From the NCBI GenBank assembly GCA_035712365.1, contig DASTAW010000020.1, positions 91,544-155,543 of the forward strand: 64,000 nucleotides of DNA, given 5' to 3'. Position numbers and translations under genes: made by a program. This document shows, one piece after another, positions 6,966-15,233 of the stretch. This stretch comes from Terriglobia bacterium. GTDB lineage: Bacteria; Acidobacteriota; Terriglobia; UBA7540. The notes beneath the pieces were generated by a model. It was not told where the DNA came from. It made no database searches and was given only the letters and a program-made list of their open reading frames with translations. Position 1 is the stretch's first letter; every line of letters starts with the position of its first letter.

Positions 6966-9035
6966 ATGCCAACCGACGATCTTCATAAGCTTCTGCGCAG
7001 TGCGTTTGGGTTCTCCTCCTTCCGGCCGAACCAGGAAGCTGTTTGCCGTGCGGCCATCAAAGGGCAGGACATCCTGCTGGTCATGCCCACCGGGTCCGGC
7101 AAGTCGCTCTGTTACCAGTTGCCGGGCGTCTCGCGCAGCGGGACCACGCTGGTGATCAGTCCGCTGATTGCCCTGATAGAAGACCAGGTAGCAAAGCTCA
7201 AGGAGCGGGGTTTTGCGGTTGAGCGCATCCATTCCGGCCGCCCGCGCGCCGACCTGCGCCGTGTCTGCCAGGATTACCTGCGTGGAGTGTTGCAATTTCT
7301 TTTTATTGCCCCGGAGCGGCTGCGCGTGGCCGGCTTCCCGGAGATGCTGGCCAAGAGGCCGCCGTCCCTGGTCGCGATTGACGAAGCACATTGCATCTCG
7401 CAATGGGGGCACGACTTCAGGCCGGATTACCGTATGCTGGGCCAGCATCTGCCGGGCTTGCGCCCTGCGCCGCTGATAGCGCTGACGGCCACCGCCACGC
7501 CTATTGTTCAGAAGGACATCGTGGCGCAATTGGGGCTGGTGCGCCCGGCCCTCTTTGTTCACGGTTTCCGGCGCTCCAACATTGCCATTGAGGTTGTCGA
7601 AACTGCCCCTTTTCAGCGACCCGAACTTACCCATCAACTGCTGCGGGTGGCGGAACGGCGGCCGGCAATCGTCTATACGCCCACGCGCAAGCAGGCGCAG
7701 GCTCTGGCAGCCGAACTGGCCTCTTCCTTTCCCGCCATGGCCTATCACGCCGGCCTCGATGCCGGGATACGGCAGCAAGTGCAGGCCGAGTTTCTCAAGG
7801 GGCGGGTGGAGGTGATTGTGGCGACGATCGCCTTTGGGATGGGGATTGACAAAGCCGATATCCGTACTGTAATCCATACGGCCCTGCCTGGCAGCATGGA
7901 AGCGTATTACCAGGAGATCGGACGCGCCGGCCGTGACGGAAAACCCAGCCGGGCCATCCTGATGCACTCCTATGCCGACCGCTACACCCACGACTTCTTC
8001 TTCGAGCGCGATTATCCGGACATCAGAGTGCTTGATGGAATCTTTGCGCACCTTGGGCCTGCGCCGCAAACGAAAGCGGCGCTCCAGCGGCAGGTCCAGG
8101 CGGAGGAAGAGGACTTTGACAAGGCGCTGGAAAAGCTATGGATCCACGGAGGCGCCGTGGTGGATTATGCTGAAAATGTCAGCCGGGGCGCCACCGGTTG
8201 GCGCGACGCCTATCTTGCTCAAGCAGAACAGAAGCGGGCGCAAATCGATCAGATGATCCGTTACGCAGAGAGCCGGCAGTGCCGCATGGCCAGTCTGGTG
8301 CGCCATTTTGGCGATCTTGCCGACGGGCAGAAGGCTTGCGGGATCTGCGATTTCTGCGATCCCACGCATTGCGGAGCACAACGGCTTCGGAGCGCCACCC
8401 AGGAGGAGCATGCCTGGCTCTTGCGGGTAGCGGCCGCCCTGCGCAAGACGAACATAAAATCAACGGGCAAACTTTATCTGGCGGTATGCCCGGGTCGTGA
8501 AATGGCCCGCAATGCTTTTGAAGAAGTGCTTGGGGCCATGGCACGGGCAGGCCTCGTAGAGCTAATCGACTCGGCCTTTGAGAAGGATGGCAAGTCGATC
8601 CCTTACCGTACTGCCAGGCTTACGGATGCCGGTTACGCCGTGGACGAGCGGACGCCGGTCAACTTCCTGATGAAAGAGAATGTGCTTCCACCCGACAAGC
8701 GCAAAAGGAAGAGGAAGTCCAAAGCTCCCGAGGGACGGAACAAGGCCTCAAGACCGGAAGCCGCAGCACGGCCTGAGGCGGCGGCGAACGCGAAAGGGGT
8801 GGAAAACAAAAACGAGGCCCGCCTGGAAGCGGCGTTGCGCGCCTGGCGCCTGGCCGAAGCCCGGCGGCGCGGCCTGCCCGCGTTCTGTATCTTCAACGAC
8901 CGCACTCTGAGTGCCCTGGCCAGCAGCCGCCCGGCAACCACCGAAGATCTGCTCGCCATCCCCGGAATCGGAATCAGCAAGCTCGAGAAATACGGACGAG
9001 ACATCTGCCGCCTCCTGCGCGGGAATGGCGATTAA
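6966..9035 (+). CDS. recQ: RecQ-type ATP-dependent DNA helicase
   Basis: A 3'-5' superfamily-2 helicase for recombination and fork repair. The order is DEAD/DEAH core with the aromatic loop start FRPNQ (about 20-24), Walker A PTGSGKS (41-47), DEAH (139-142) followed by CISQWGHDFRPDY, a helicase C domain with the GRAGRDG motif, and a cysteine cluster ending CGICDFC for the RecQ zinc site. A winged-helix-like part, a basic Lys/Arg linker and an HRDC domain (about 610-685, PGIGISKLEKYG) follow. ATG at 6966 is preferred over the upstream GTG because it gives the usual N-terminus. 689 residues is slightly longer than E. coli RecQ because of the charged linker before HRDC. Confidence 0.93.
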   Translation: MPTDDLHKLLRSAFGFSSFRPNQEAVCRAAIKGQDILLVMPTGSGKSLCYQLPGVSRSGTTLVISPLIALIEDQVAKLKERGFAVERIHSGRPRADLRRVCQDYLRGVLQFLFIAPERLRVAGFPEMLAKRPPSLVAIDEAHCISQWGHDFRPDYRMLGQHLPGLRPAPLIALTATATPIVQKDIVAQLGLVRPALFVHGFRRSNIAIEVVETAPFQRPELTHQLLRVAERRPAIVYTPTRKQAQALAAELASSFPAMAYHAGLDAGIRQQVQAEFLKGRVEVIVATIAFGMGIDKADIRTVIHTALPGSMEAYYQEIGRAGRDGKPSRAILMHSYADRYTHDFFFERDYPDIRVLDGIFAHLGPAPQTKAALQRQVQAEEEDFDKALEKLWIHGGAVVDYAENVSRGATGWRDAYLAQAEQKRAQIDQMIRYAESRQCRMASLVRHFGDLADGQKACGICDFCDPTHCGAQRLRSATQEEHAWLLRVAAALRKTNIKSTGKLYLAVCPGREMARNAFEEVLGAMARAGLVELIDSAFEKDGKSIPYRTARLTDAGYAVDERTPVNFLMKENVLPPDKRKRKRKSKAPEGRNKASRPEAAARPEAAANAKGVENKNEARLEAALRAWRLAEARRRGLPAFCIFNDRTLSALASSRPATTEDLLAIPGIGISKLEKYGRDICRLLRGNGD

Positions 9036-9284
9036 TGACGCAGGTCGCACGCAGCCTGGGTAATGCAGCCTCTGCGGCTATTAATTTGGAAACCGGCGAA
9101 AAGCCGCCGACCGCGCGAACGGCGGGCTGCGCTACGGACTCTTGCCGAAGGTGGGAGTGGCGGACCGTGCCGACTTCATCCTGGCGGCGCTTGCGGAATA
9201 GCCGGTATACAGTGCGAAAATTGATTTATAGCAAGCAGCTCGCAGACCCTGCGGTTTAAGATTTGGAAACTGCCCATGTGGAAT

Positions 9285-10685
9285 CTAACGAGTTCCCAAG
9301 GTTTTCATCGTCTGGATTTTTTGTTCTGCAAGATGTTCTGCCACTTGTAAGGCATCTTCGGGTCTGACTTTCACATTGGGCCGCACACCCACTACCGCCC
9401 AGTCGGGTTCTGAGTAGGGATTAATCGCTCGCGTTTCGCGAATGCCCATTCCGAAATGTTCGTCGATCCGATGGAAAGTTCCGACATCAGTAGCGCCGCC
9501 TGTGGTTTCGCCTACGAGTATGGCCCTCTTCAGCATTTTTAAGTTGTAGCTGAAGTGCTCTGCACCGGAAAACGTTCTGGCCGAGGTCAATACATAGATC
9601 GACTTGTCTGCGAGCTTGTTTCCTGGAACTGGCGACTGTGTCCATGATCGATCCGTCGTATTCTCTCTCGGGTTGTACATGTATTCCGGGTGGTCAAACA
9701 AGTAGGCCGCGATGAGCATAACCATTCTGGGGTATCCGCCATGGTTGTCCCGCAAATCGAAGATGATCGCCTTGGCATCATTCAGAGACGCCAAGGCTGC
9801 CTTCGCTTCTGAACTGCAGATGGAAGGATCAGGAAACGAATTTAATTTTAAATAACCGATGCTGTGTGGCAGGACCTCGATTTTCTCGAAGTTGCAGTTG
9901 CTTTCTTCCAGCGCCCGCCGGTACTGTGCAAGGCGCTCGGCGTTCGGCCCCATCGGGCGATCCCGTAATGGAAGGCGGCTATAGACCACTTCCAGGCCCA
10001 TGTCGCGGCTTGTGTCCCTCAGTTGCTTCGTCAGCAGAGCGGCGAATGCTGCGCCATCCGTAATGCTTCCATAATCGCCGGCTTTTTGATGTGCCGCCAG
10101 CGCCTGCGCAACCTTGTCGGCAAGGTCTGGATGAATATAGTGCTCTCTCAAATTCGCGGCCACTGCTTCAATCACTCTCTGCTTTTCCGCCTCGCCCAGT
10201 TTCTCGCCCTCAGCCAGCCTGTGTCCTGGATCGTTCGGATTCGATTGCGAAGCCTGAAGTTTGCGGAATCCAAGTATGGCAAGCTCGGTACGTTGGGGCC
10301 TCATGGCCGGGGCGCTTGGCAGCCGCGAATTGCCGAAATGATTAATCAGAGCAGGGACAGCGCCCAGGGTCGCGAGTGAAAGAACGCCCCCGAAAAGCAG
10401 CGCCGCCGGACGTGGCGCCTCGGCTTCCTGAACGCGAAATATAAATAGTCTTTCGAAACTGCGGGAGGCTTGGATGCTGCCAAATTCCGGCACGATAGAG
10501 CTGTGCATACGGGGAAGCGAGACCGCGAGATCGAAGAGCAGATCCAGCCAAAGGCGAAGGCGCGGCAAGAATCCCCTTTCATCTCGTGCCCGGTCGCGAA
10601 ACAGAAGGAGGGCTTCCACGCCAAATTCTTCGCGAAAATGAGAAGGGAATAGCCGAAACAGCCAGGTGTAAACCTTTTCAGACAT
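9285..10685 (-). CDS. S41-family peptidase with permease-prefix (ADOP-type) N-terminus
   Basis: A 466-residue protein with three parts. Residues 1-60 (LFRLFPSHFREEFGVEAL...) look like the cytoplasmic prefix domain that normally precedes acidobacterial duplicated orphan ABC permeases. One membrane helix follows (about 92-113), and then an S41/C-terminal-processing-like peptidase domain: GYLKLNSF near 277, DLRDNHGG at 310-317, probable nucleophile S373 in SARTFSGAE, and GETTGG at 392-397. The ATG at 10685 overlaps the PadR stop by 8 bases behind a GAGGGG site, so the two are translationally coupled. The peptidase would face the periplasm. Replacement of the permease by a protease is unusual. 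Confidence 0.82.
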   Translation of the reverse strand: MSEKVYTWLFRLFPSHFREEFGVEALLLFRDRARDERGFLPRLRLWLDLLFDLAVSLPRMHSSIVPEFGSIQASRSFERLFIFRVQEAEAPRPAALLFGGVLSLATLGAVPALINHFGNSRLPSAPAMRPQRTELAILGFRKLQASQSNPNDPGHRLAEGEKLGEAEKQRVIEAVAANLREHYIHPDLADKVAQALAAHQKAGDYGSITDGAAFAALLTKQLRDTSRDMGLEVVYSRLPLRDRPMGPNAERLAQYRRALEESNCNFEKIEVLPHSIGYLKLNSFPDPSICSSEAKAALASLNDAKAIIFDLRDNHGGYPRMVMLIAAYLFDHPEYMYNPRENTTDRSWTQSPVPGNKLADKSIYVLTSARTFSGAEHFSYNLKMLKRAILVGETTGGATDVGTFHRIDEHFGMGIRETRAINPYSEPDWAVVGVRPNVKVRPEDALQVAEHLAEQKIQTMKTLGTR

Positions 10686-11028
10686 ATTCCCCTCGCAGGA
10701 TTTTCTTGGCGCGTGCGACGCGCAATAAATCCGCCAGCCTTTCGGCCTCTGTTCGAGCAAGCTTGCGTCCTGCTGTGGTCAATCGATAGTAGCGGCGCCG
10801 CTCATGGTTGAGTCCTGGGTCTTCACGCAGATCAACTTCCTGGATGAATTTCTCTTCGAGTAAGACCTGGATTGAGCTATAAAGCGTTCCGGGTCCCAGG
10901 CGCATTCGGCCGCCGGTCTGGCTTGCCACTTGACGCATGATCCCGTATCCGTGCAGGTCTTCGCCAACCAGTGACAGCAGAATCTGGAACGCCGCCGAGG
11001 GTAAGGGGTCGAGTTTTCTTTTTGGCAT
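10678..11028 (-). CDS. PadR-family transcriptional regulator
   Basis: A 116-residue winged-helix repressor. The N-terminal PadR domain shows LLSLVGEDLHGYGIMRQV and the GTLYSSIQVL recognition-helix region, followed by the RRYYRLTTAGR wing and a short C-terminal helix for dimerisation. The start MPKRK at 11028 matches the family; the longer frame adds 24 unlikely residues. It is the first gene of a two-gene unit with the S41 peptidase. In Acidobacteria such regulators are usually followed by a prefix-domain permease, and that arrangement is kept here apart from the permease itself. A palindrome over the likely promoter suggests autoregulation. Confidence 0.9.
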   Translation of the reverse strand: MPKRKLDPLPSAAFQILLSLVGEDLHGYGIMRQVASQTGGRMRLGPGTLYSSIQVLLEEKFIQEVDLREDPGLNHERRRYYRLTTAGRKLARTEAERLADLLRVARAKKILRGEYV

Positions 11029-11069
11029 AGGTGCTCGATAAACGATATATCGATAAATAAGTATATGCA
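11029..11069 (-). promoter_or_regulatory. candidate padR promoter/operator
   Basis: AT-rich segment directly upstream of padR holding a perfect palindrome CGATATATCG (11043-11052) and repeated CGATAAA units. On the minus strand a TTGCAT / TATCGT pair with 17-base spacing could be the promoter, which would place the palindrome over the -10. A PadR binding site here is inferred from position and symmetry only. Confidence 0.4.
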
Positions 11070-11234
11070 AGTTCGACTCATCCTGCAAGACTCTTCTCAC
11101 AGCCTTTGTGGCCGGCTAAAAGTGGGCACAGATCAGCGTTCTGCTAGGTACGGACCGACTATGGCGGCTGGCAGAGATTTTCTCGCGTTGTCGTTCTATA
11201 ATTGCCTGCCGGACCTTTCTTTGGAGGCATTGCG

Positions 11235-11780
11235 ATGGTTGTTGCCTTCCTCAGCTTGCTGGTCGCATTGGCGTTTGGACAGGCTCACAACGCTGGCGCG
11301 CCCACGCTGCCTTTTACCGATCCCGGAGCGTGCCCGTTCGAGTGCTGCCAGTACGGCGAGTGGACTGCAACGTCGAGCCAGCGGGCGTATAAGTCCACGA
11401 ACAGAGAATCGGGCCTTGCGTTCACTGTTCGCCCCGGCGAAAAGATTACTGCGCTGACGGGCGTGGTGATCACCCGGAAAGCCGGCCTCGTAATTATCCG
11501 GAAACAGACATCTTTCGAGGACATAACTGTTCCGGCAGGAGCGAAGCTCTTTCTGCTCCACCGCGTGGGCGAGGGCGTCGACCTCTTCTGGTATAAGGGA
11601 GCGACTCATTCCGCAGAGCTCTATGTAGATCAGGTCCGTAAAGCCAACGCGCAGTACCCGTGGGACGTAATTTCGTTGCCGCAGACCGAATGGTGGGTGA
11701 AAGTGAAGAATTCGCGCGGCGCTTCGGGCTGGCTGCTCGAGCCACAAGGCTTCCGCGGCATGGACGCCTGCGGGGGCTGA
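11235..11780 (+). CDS. secreted protein of unknown function, possible SH3-like domain
   Basis: 181 residues starting at ATG 11235 behind a clear GGAGG site (11223-11227), with a perfect TATAAT at 11197-11202 upstream. Residues 1-18 form a signal peptide (MVVAFLSLLVALAFGQA). The mature part carries CPFECC near the start and ends with a segment (WWVKVKNSRGASGWLLEP) typical of bacterial SH3-like wall or ligand-binding modules. No family could be named. It lies 103 bases before a decayed TonB-like gene and may have been a partner of it. Confidence 0.7.
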   Translation: MVVAFLSLLVALAFGQAHNAGAPTLPFTDPGACPFECCQYGEWTATSSQRAYKSTNRESGLAFTVRPGEKITALTGVVITRKAGLVIIRKQTSFEDITVPAGAKLFLLHRVGEGVDLFWYKGATHSAELYVDQVRKANAQYPWDVISLPQTEWWVKVKNSRGASGWLLEPQGFRGMDACGG

Positions 11781-11883
11781 TTGTTTTGGACCCTGGCCGT
11801 TGCCAGTTGGAAAACCTGCTGCACGGCCAGACCGGACGCGCTACAATTGCGCTTCTGCACCGGCCACTCGGGAGGGACCAGCG

Positions 11884-12882
11884 ATGGTTCGGAAACTTAC
11901 ACCTATTGTTCTGGCGCTGGCGGCCATCGCATCGGCTGCCGCGGATCAACATGCAAATCGCGCGGAGATGCTTGCCCACCTCAAGAACGTGACGACGTGG
12001 TCAGAACTAGCTAAGAGAGATGTTCCACCCGTGGAATTCGAGATTCACTTTAAGGGGGCCGAACCCGGCGGCGGATGGCTTGACGGTACATATCGGAAAC
12101 TGTGGTACGGCCCGAAAGGGTATCGCGTAGAGATCCAATCCTCGGCATATTCTGCAGTCGAGGTGCTTACTGACGCCGGAGTTTGGGAACAAAGCAGTCT
12201 CGATGACGAGCCGTACGCCATCAGCGAGGCAACAAGAGTTTTGCTGGGATACGGTTCCCAGGTGAATTCTGGCGACAAGCTCGGCCAGCCCAAGGACCAG
12301 ACCGTCGGCGGGAAGCGGCTCGTCTGCTCCACCGTCAAACGCCCTAATCACATATCGGTCGATTTTTGTCTTGATCCTGATTCTCTGAGCCCCGTGTCGA
12401 TTGCGTGGAAGTCCCGGCTCGAGGTTGTTGATCATTCCGACTTCATTCCGTGGGGCGCATGGCTTATGCCGAAGGCTGTACAGTCGCATGTGAGCGGGAG
12501 ACCGAGGTGATCGCGGAGTTGACGAAGCTCAGTTCTCCTACCGAGAGCCTGGAAGCAGCTCTGACCCCGCCAAGCGGGCCGGACGTCCGTCATCATCCCG
12601 TGTGCGGCGAGTCAAACTCCGTTGATCCTGTTACCATCTCGCGGAAGCCAATCCCTTACCCGCCCTTGCTGAGGCAAAGAGGAGAGGGAGGCATTATGCG
12701 AGTTTTAGCGGTTATTAGGGAGAGACGGACGCCTGCACAGCATTACCTTCGTTCAGTCGGTCGGCCCTGACCTTGACAGGCTCGCCGTTCAGGTTATGAA
12801 CGAGTGGCGCTTCAAGCCCGGAACGTGTGGCGGCGTTCCCGTAAGTGTGCCGGTGGAATTTGAATTTCACTTCGGCTTGTAG
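11884..12882 (+). pseudogene. decayed TonB-type energy transducer
   Basis: Starts at ATG 11884 behind GGGAGGGA with a signal-like N-terminus and an intact first reading frame to a stop at 12510. The homologous text then continues in another frame (ELTKLSSPTESLEAALTPPSG, from about 12505) and, after an apparent single inserted A at 12717, returns to the first frame. It ends with a recognisable TonB C-terminal domain: VGPDLDRLAVQV, NEWRFKP, then PVSVPVEFEFHFGL and TAG at 12880-12882. Motif IPYPPLLRQRGEGG near 12650 fits the start of that domain. Two compensating single-base indels therefore break a gene of about 330 codons. It could be a real pseudogene or an assembly error; in either case the 208-residue product is not the native protein. 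Confidence 0.75.
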
Positions 12883-12963
12883 TTCCCAAGTGATCATTCC
12901 AGGGGCTTGTGCTTAGAAAATCACCCGCTTGGCACGAGGCCGCCGACGCTTGCTGACTGCCGC

Positions 12964-13329
12964 CTATGCGGGCTTTGGGCCGGCAGGCCGAAAATAGCGG
13001 GTGGCTGCGGAGCGGAAGAGGAAGAATGCCAGCACGGCGCAAAGCGTGGCGTGAATTGCCAGCTCGGGAATGTTATGGAAGATGCTCAGGACCACGTGGA
13101 AAGCAATCCAGGCGAGCGCCAGCCAGCGCGCCCAATTGTGGCCGCGCAGCATGTACGCGCCACTCAGAATCGCCGCGACAAAGATGAGTTCCACCCAGAG
13201 GATGTCGTAGGGAAACGGATGGAACGTTCTCTGCACGGCCGCGTGATAAACGAAGCCCACCACGCCCATTATTAAATAAATCCAGGCGATGATGGTTACG
13301 GAAAGGGGACGTTTATTCACGATTGGCAA
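12964..13329 (-). CDS. small four-helix integral membrane protein
   Basis: 121 residues with four predicted membrane helices (about 9-27, 45-62, 67-86 and 91-107), a short basic N-terminus (NKRPLS) and a charged C-terminus. The best start is uncertain: the frame opens with TTG at 13329, GTG three codons later is equally possible, and no ribosome-binding site is evident. It resembles uncharacterised small acidobacterial membrane proteins, with no function known. It is isolated on its strand, facing the decayed TonB-like gene. Confidence 0.65.
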   Translation of the reverse strand: MPIVNKRPLSVTIIAWIYLIMGVVGFVYHAAVQRTFHPFPYDILWVELIFVAAILSGAYMLRGHNWARWLALAWIAFHVVLSIFHNIPELAIHATLCAVLAFFLFRSAATRYFRPAGPKPA

Positions 13330-13654
13330 AGCATAGCATTGCCAACCGTGGGACTCAAGCTGGCGATTTCGGATCCCACACGGGTTTGACCGTCATCTGA
13401 TCACCCGCCTTGAACGGAAGAATCGATCGTCCTCAATGGAGAACCAGAGAAGACTAGTGCCGTGCGTCTGAAAAGGATTTACAACGTGAAGACGTGACAC
13501 GGGCGTCCGGCCCGTGTCGGACCACGGCCAAGATGGCCGTGCCACGGGGGAGATTGTGAAGGGTAAGGCGACGCACGACGCGAGGGGTGCAAGGCTGCGC
13601 GGCGGACGCAGCCCGTACCCGTTAGGGAGCCCCATGAGTCATGCGGCGATTTGT
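13330..13654. other. intergenic region carrying a double-hairpin repeat
   Basis: 325 bases with no convincing gene on either strand. Its main content is the pair of hairpins described separately at 13496-13541; the rest shows nothing recognisable. Confidence 0.5.
13496..13541. repeat. double-hairpin palindromic unit (REP-like)
   Basis: Two adjacent hairpins: GACACGGGC/GCCCGTGTC with a 5-base loop (13496-13518), then CACGGCCA/TGGCCGTG with a 3-base loop (13523-13541). The pattern resembles dispersed extragenic palindromes seen in acidobacterial genomes. No second copy was found in this window. It lies between a membrane-protein gene and the end of the AhpD-like gene and might terminate transcription, though no T-run follows. 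Confidence 0.5.
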
Positions 13655-14158
13655 TCAGCGGGCCGCAGGGCCGCCCTCCATCACCTTCTTCGCTTGAAGT
13701 GACTTGGCCCACTCGCCCGCCACCTGCCGGGTGGCCACGTTCAGCCGGTTCCACACGTTGGTGACGGCAATCCACAGGACCAGGGTCGCCAGTTCTGATT
13801 CATTATAGAAACGCGCGGCCTCGTTCCAGATGTCATCCGGTACAGGGTCTGGCCGGTCGCTCAAGCGAGTGACGGCTTCGGTGAGCGCCAGGGCGGCGCG
13901 CTCGGCATCGCTGAACCAGGGAGCCTCGCGCCAGGCCGCCACGGCGAACAGGCGCTCATTTGAATCGCCCGCCTTGTTAAAGCGCAGCGAGAGATCAACA
14001 CAGACGCTGCATCCGTTAATCTGGCTGGCGCGCAGGTGGACCAGAGCGAGCGTCTTGGGCGGAATGGTGCTCCGTTCCACTGCCTTCGCAAGGTCTTGCA
14101 TGGCCTGCATGGCCTCCGGATTAAACATTACCGGGTTCTTTATCCGTGCTTGAATCAT
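13655..14158 (-). CDS. carboxymuconolactone decarboxylase/AhpD-like protein
   Basis: 167-residue CMD/AhpD-fold protein with the redox CxxC at C50-C53 (GCSVCVD) preceded by a conserved RASQIN stretch, as in alkylhydroperoxidase-like members. These proteins act as small thiol peroxidases or on reactive carbonyls. ATG at 14158 follows a good GGAGGT site. The gene diverges from an ECF41-type sigma factor, and CMD proteins are among the standard partners of ECF41 factors, so it is probably the sigma factor's target. The in vivo substrate is unknown. Confidence 0.88.
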   Translation of the reverse strand: MIQARIKNPVMFNPEAMQAMQDLAKAVERSTIPPKTLALVHLRASQINGCSVCVDLSLRFNKAGDSNERLFAVAAWREAPWFSDAERAALALTEAVTRLSDRPDPVPDDIWNEAARFYNESELATLVLWIAVTNVWNRLNVATRQVAGEWAKSLQAKKVMEGGPAAR

Positions 14159-14170
14159 CTAATACCTCCA

Positions 14171-14197
14171 TGTCACAAAGTTTGGATTTTGTACGTC
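14171..14197 (+). promoter_or_regulatory. ECF41-type promoter
   Basis: TGTCACA (14171-14177), 16 bases, then CGTC (14194-14197). This is exactly the promoter described for ECF41 sigma factors. It faces the sigma gene 37 bases downstream, indicating autoregulation, and lies in the divergent region shared with the AhpD-like gene. Confidence 0.75.
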
Positions 14198-14233
14198 ACC
14201 ACTATGACGGACGAAAACGAGGAGATGTGACCG

Positions 14234-15115
14234 GTGGATGAAGGCAATTGGCTGGCGGAACGATTTGAAGACAACCGCGGTCACCTGCGGGCGGTGGCCT
14301 ACCGGATCCTGGGGTCGATGAATGAGGCGGACGACGCCGTTCAGGAAGCCTGGCTGCGACTCAGCCGGTCCGACGAGAGCAGTATAGAAAACCTTGGCGG
14401 CTGGCTGACCACGGTGGTGGCGCGCGTCTGTCTGGACATGCTGCGCTCGCGCAATTCGCGGAGGGAAGAACCCATCGCTGGGCCGGCGAACATACCGGTC
14501 GCGAGCAGTGGGCCGGGGAGCGATCCCGAACAGGAGGCGCTGCTGGCTGACTCGGTTGGACTCGCATTGCTGGTTGTCCTCGGCCGGCTGACGCCCGCCG
14601 AGCGCGTTGCGTTCGTTCTGCACGACATGTTTGCAGTTCCTTTTGAGGAAATCGCCCCGATCATTGCACGCACGCCCGTGGCAGCAAGGCAGCTCGCCAG
14701 CCGCGCGCGGCGTCGCGTGCAGGGCGCTTCCGCGGTCCCATCCAATCTTATCGAGCAGCGGGCAGTGGCCAGTGCTTTCCTCTCGGCTTTGCGCGCCGGC
14801 GACATCGAAGGACTTGTCGCCGTGCTTGATCCCGAGGTCGTTGTGCATCTGGACGAAGCCTCTGCGCGCGCGGGAGGTCCCAGAGAAATCCGCGGCGCCC
14901 GAAACTGGGCCAGCGGAGCGGTCGCGTTCGCCGCTGTGGCCAAATCTGTGCAGCCGGCTTTGGTGAACGGATCGGTGGGGCTTGTGTGGGCCCCGCGGGG
15001 ACGTCTGATGCGAGTGGTCACCTTTGCGCTCAAGCGCGGCAAAATCGCCCAAGTGGAAATTATCGCCGATCCAGCGCGCCTGCTCGAACTCGACCTGGCC
15101 GTCCTCAATCCCTGA
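14234..15115 (+). CDS. ECF41-type RNA polymerase sigma factor
   Basis: 293 residues: sigma region 2 (about 10-75, with YRILGSMNEADDAVQEAWLR), region 4 (about 110-165, LTPAERVAFVLHDMF...PVAARQLASRARRRV), then a SnoaL-like C-terminal domain (about 175-290). That extension replaces an anti-sigma factor in the ECF41 group and modulates activity. The NPDKL-type motif near the end appears as DPARL, and the WLPEP linker motif is not obvious, so the regulatory motifs have diverged. The GTG start follows GAGGAG. Its own promoter matches the ECF41 consensus. Divergent AhpD-like and downstream cupin genes are likely members of its regulon. Confidence 0.88.
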   Translation: MDEGNWLAERFEDNRGHLRAVAYRILGSMNEADDAVQEAWLRLSRSDESSIENLGGWLTTVVARVCLDMLRSRNSRREEPIAGPANIPVASSGPGSDPEQEALLADSVGLALLVVLGRLTPAERVAFVLHDMFAVPFEEIAPIIARTPVAARQLASRARRRVQGASAVPSNLIEQRAVASAFLSALRAGDIEGLVAVLDPEVVVHLDEASARAGGPREIRGARNWASGAVAFAAVAKSVQPALVNGSVGLVWAPRGRLMRVVTFALKRGKIAQVEIIADPARLLELDLAVLNP

Positions 15116-15233
15116 CGGCACTCGGTATCGCCTGACGAACTCAAGGGTTGCGTTTTGCCTTTCCGTTGGTCGTGACGTTGCAGGATCTGAAAGATTCGTT
15201 TTCCTCTGGATTGCAGCTCCCGGATGGGCGCCC

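Noticed and set aside
9035..9259. A 74-codon ORF after recQ
   Set aside because: Composition is unlike neighbours and no motif is visible; the region is a convergent spacer.
12508..12510. TGA at the end of the first TonB-like segment read as selenocysteine
   Set aside because: The sequence in the same frame after it is not homologous; similarity resumes in another frame, so a frameshift explains it better.
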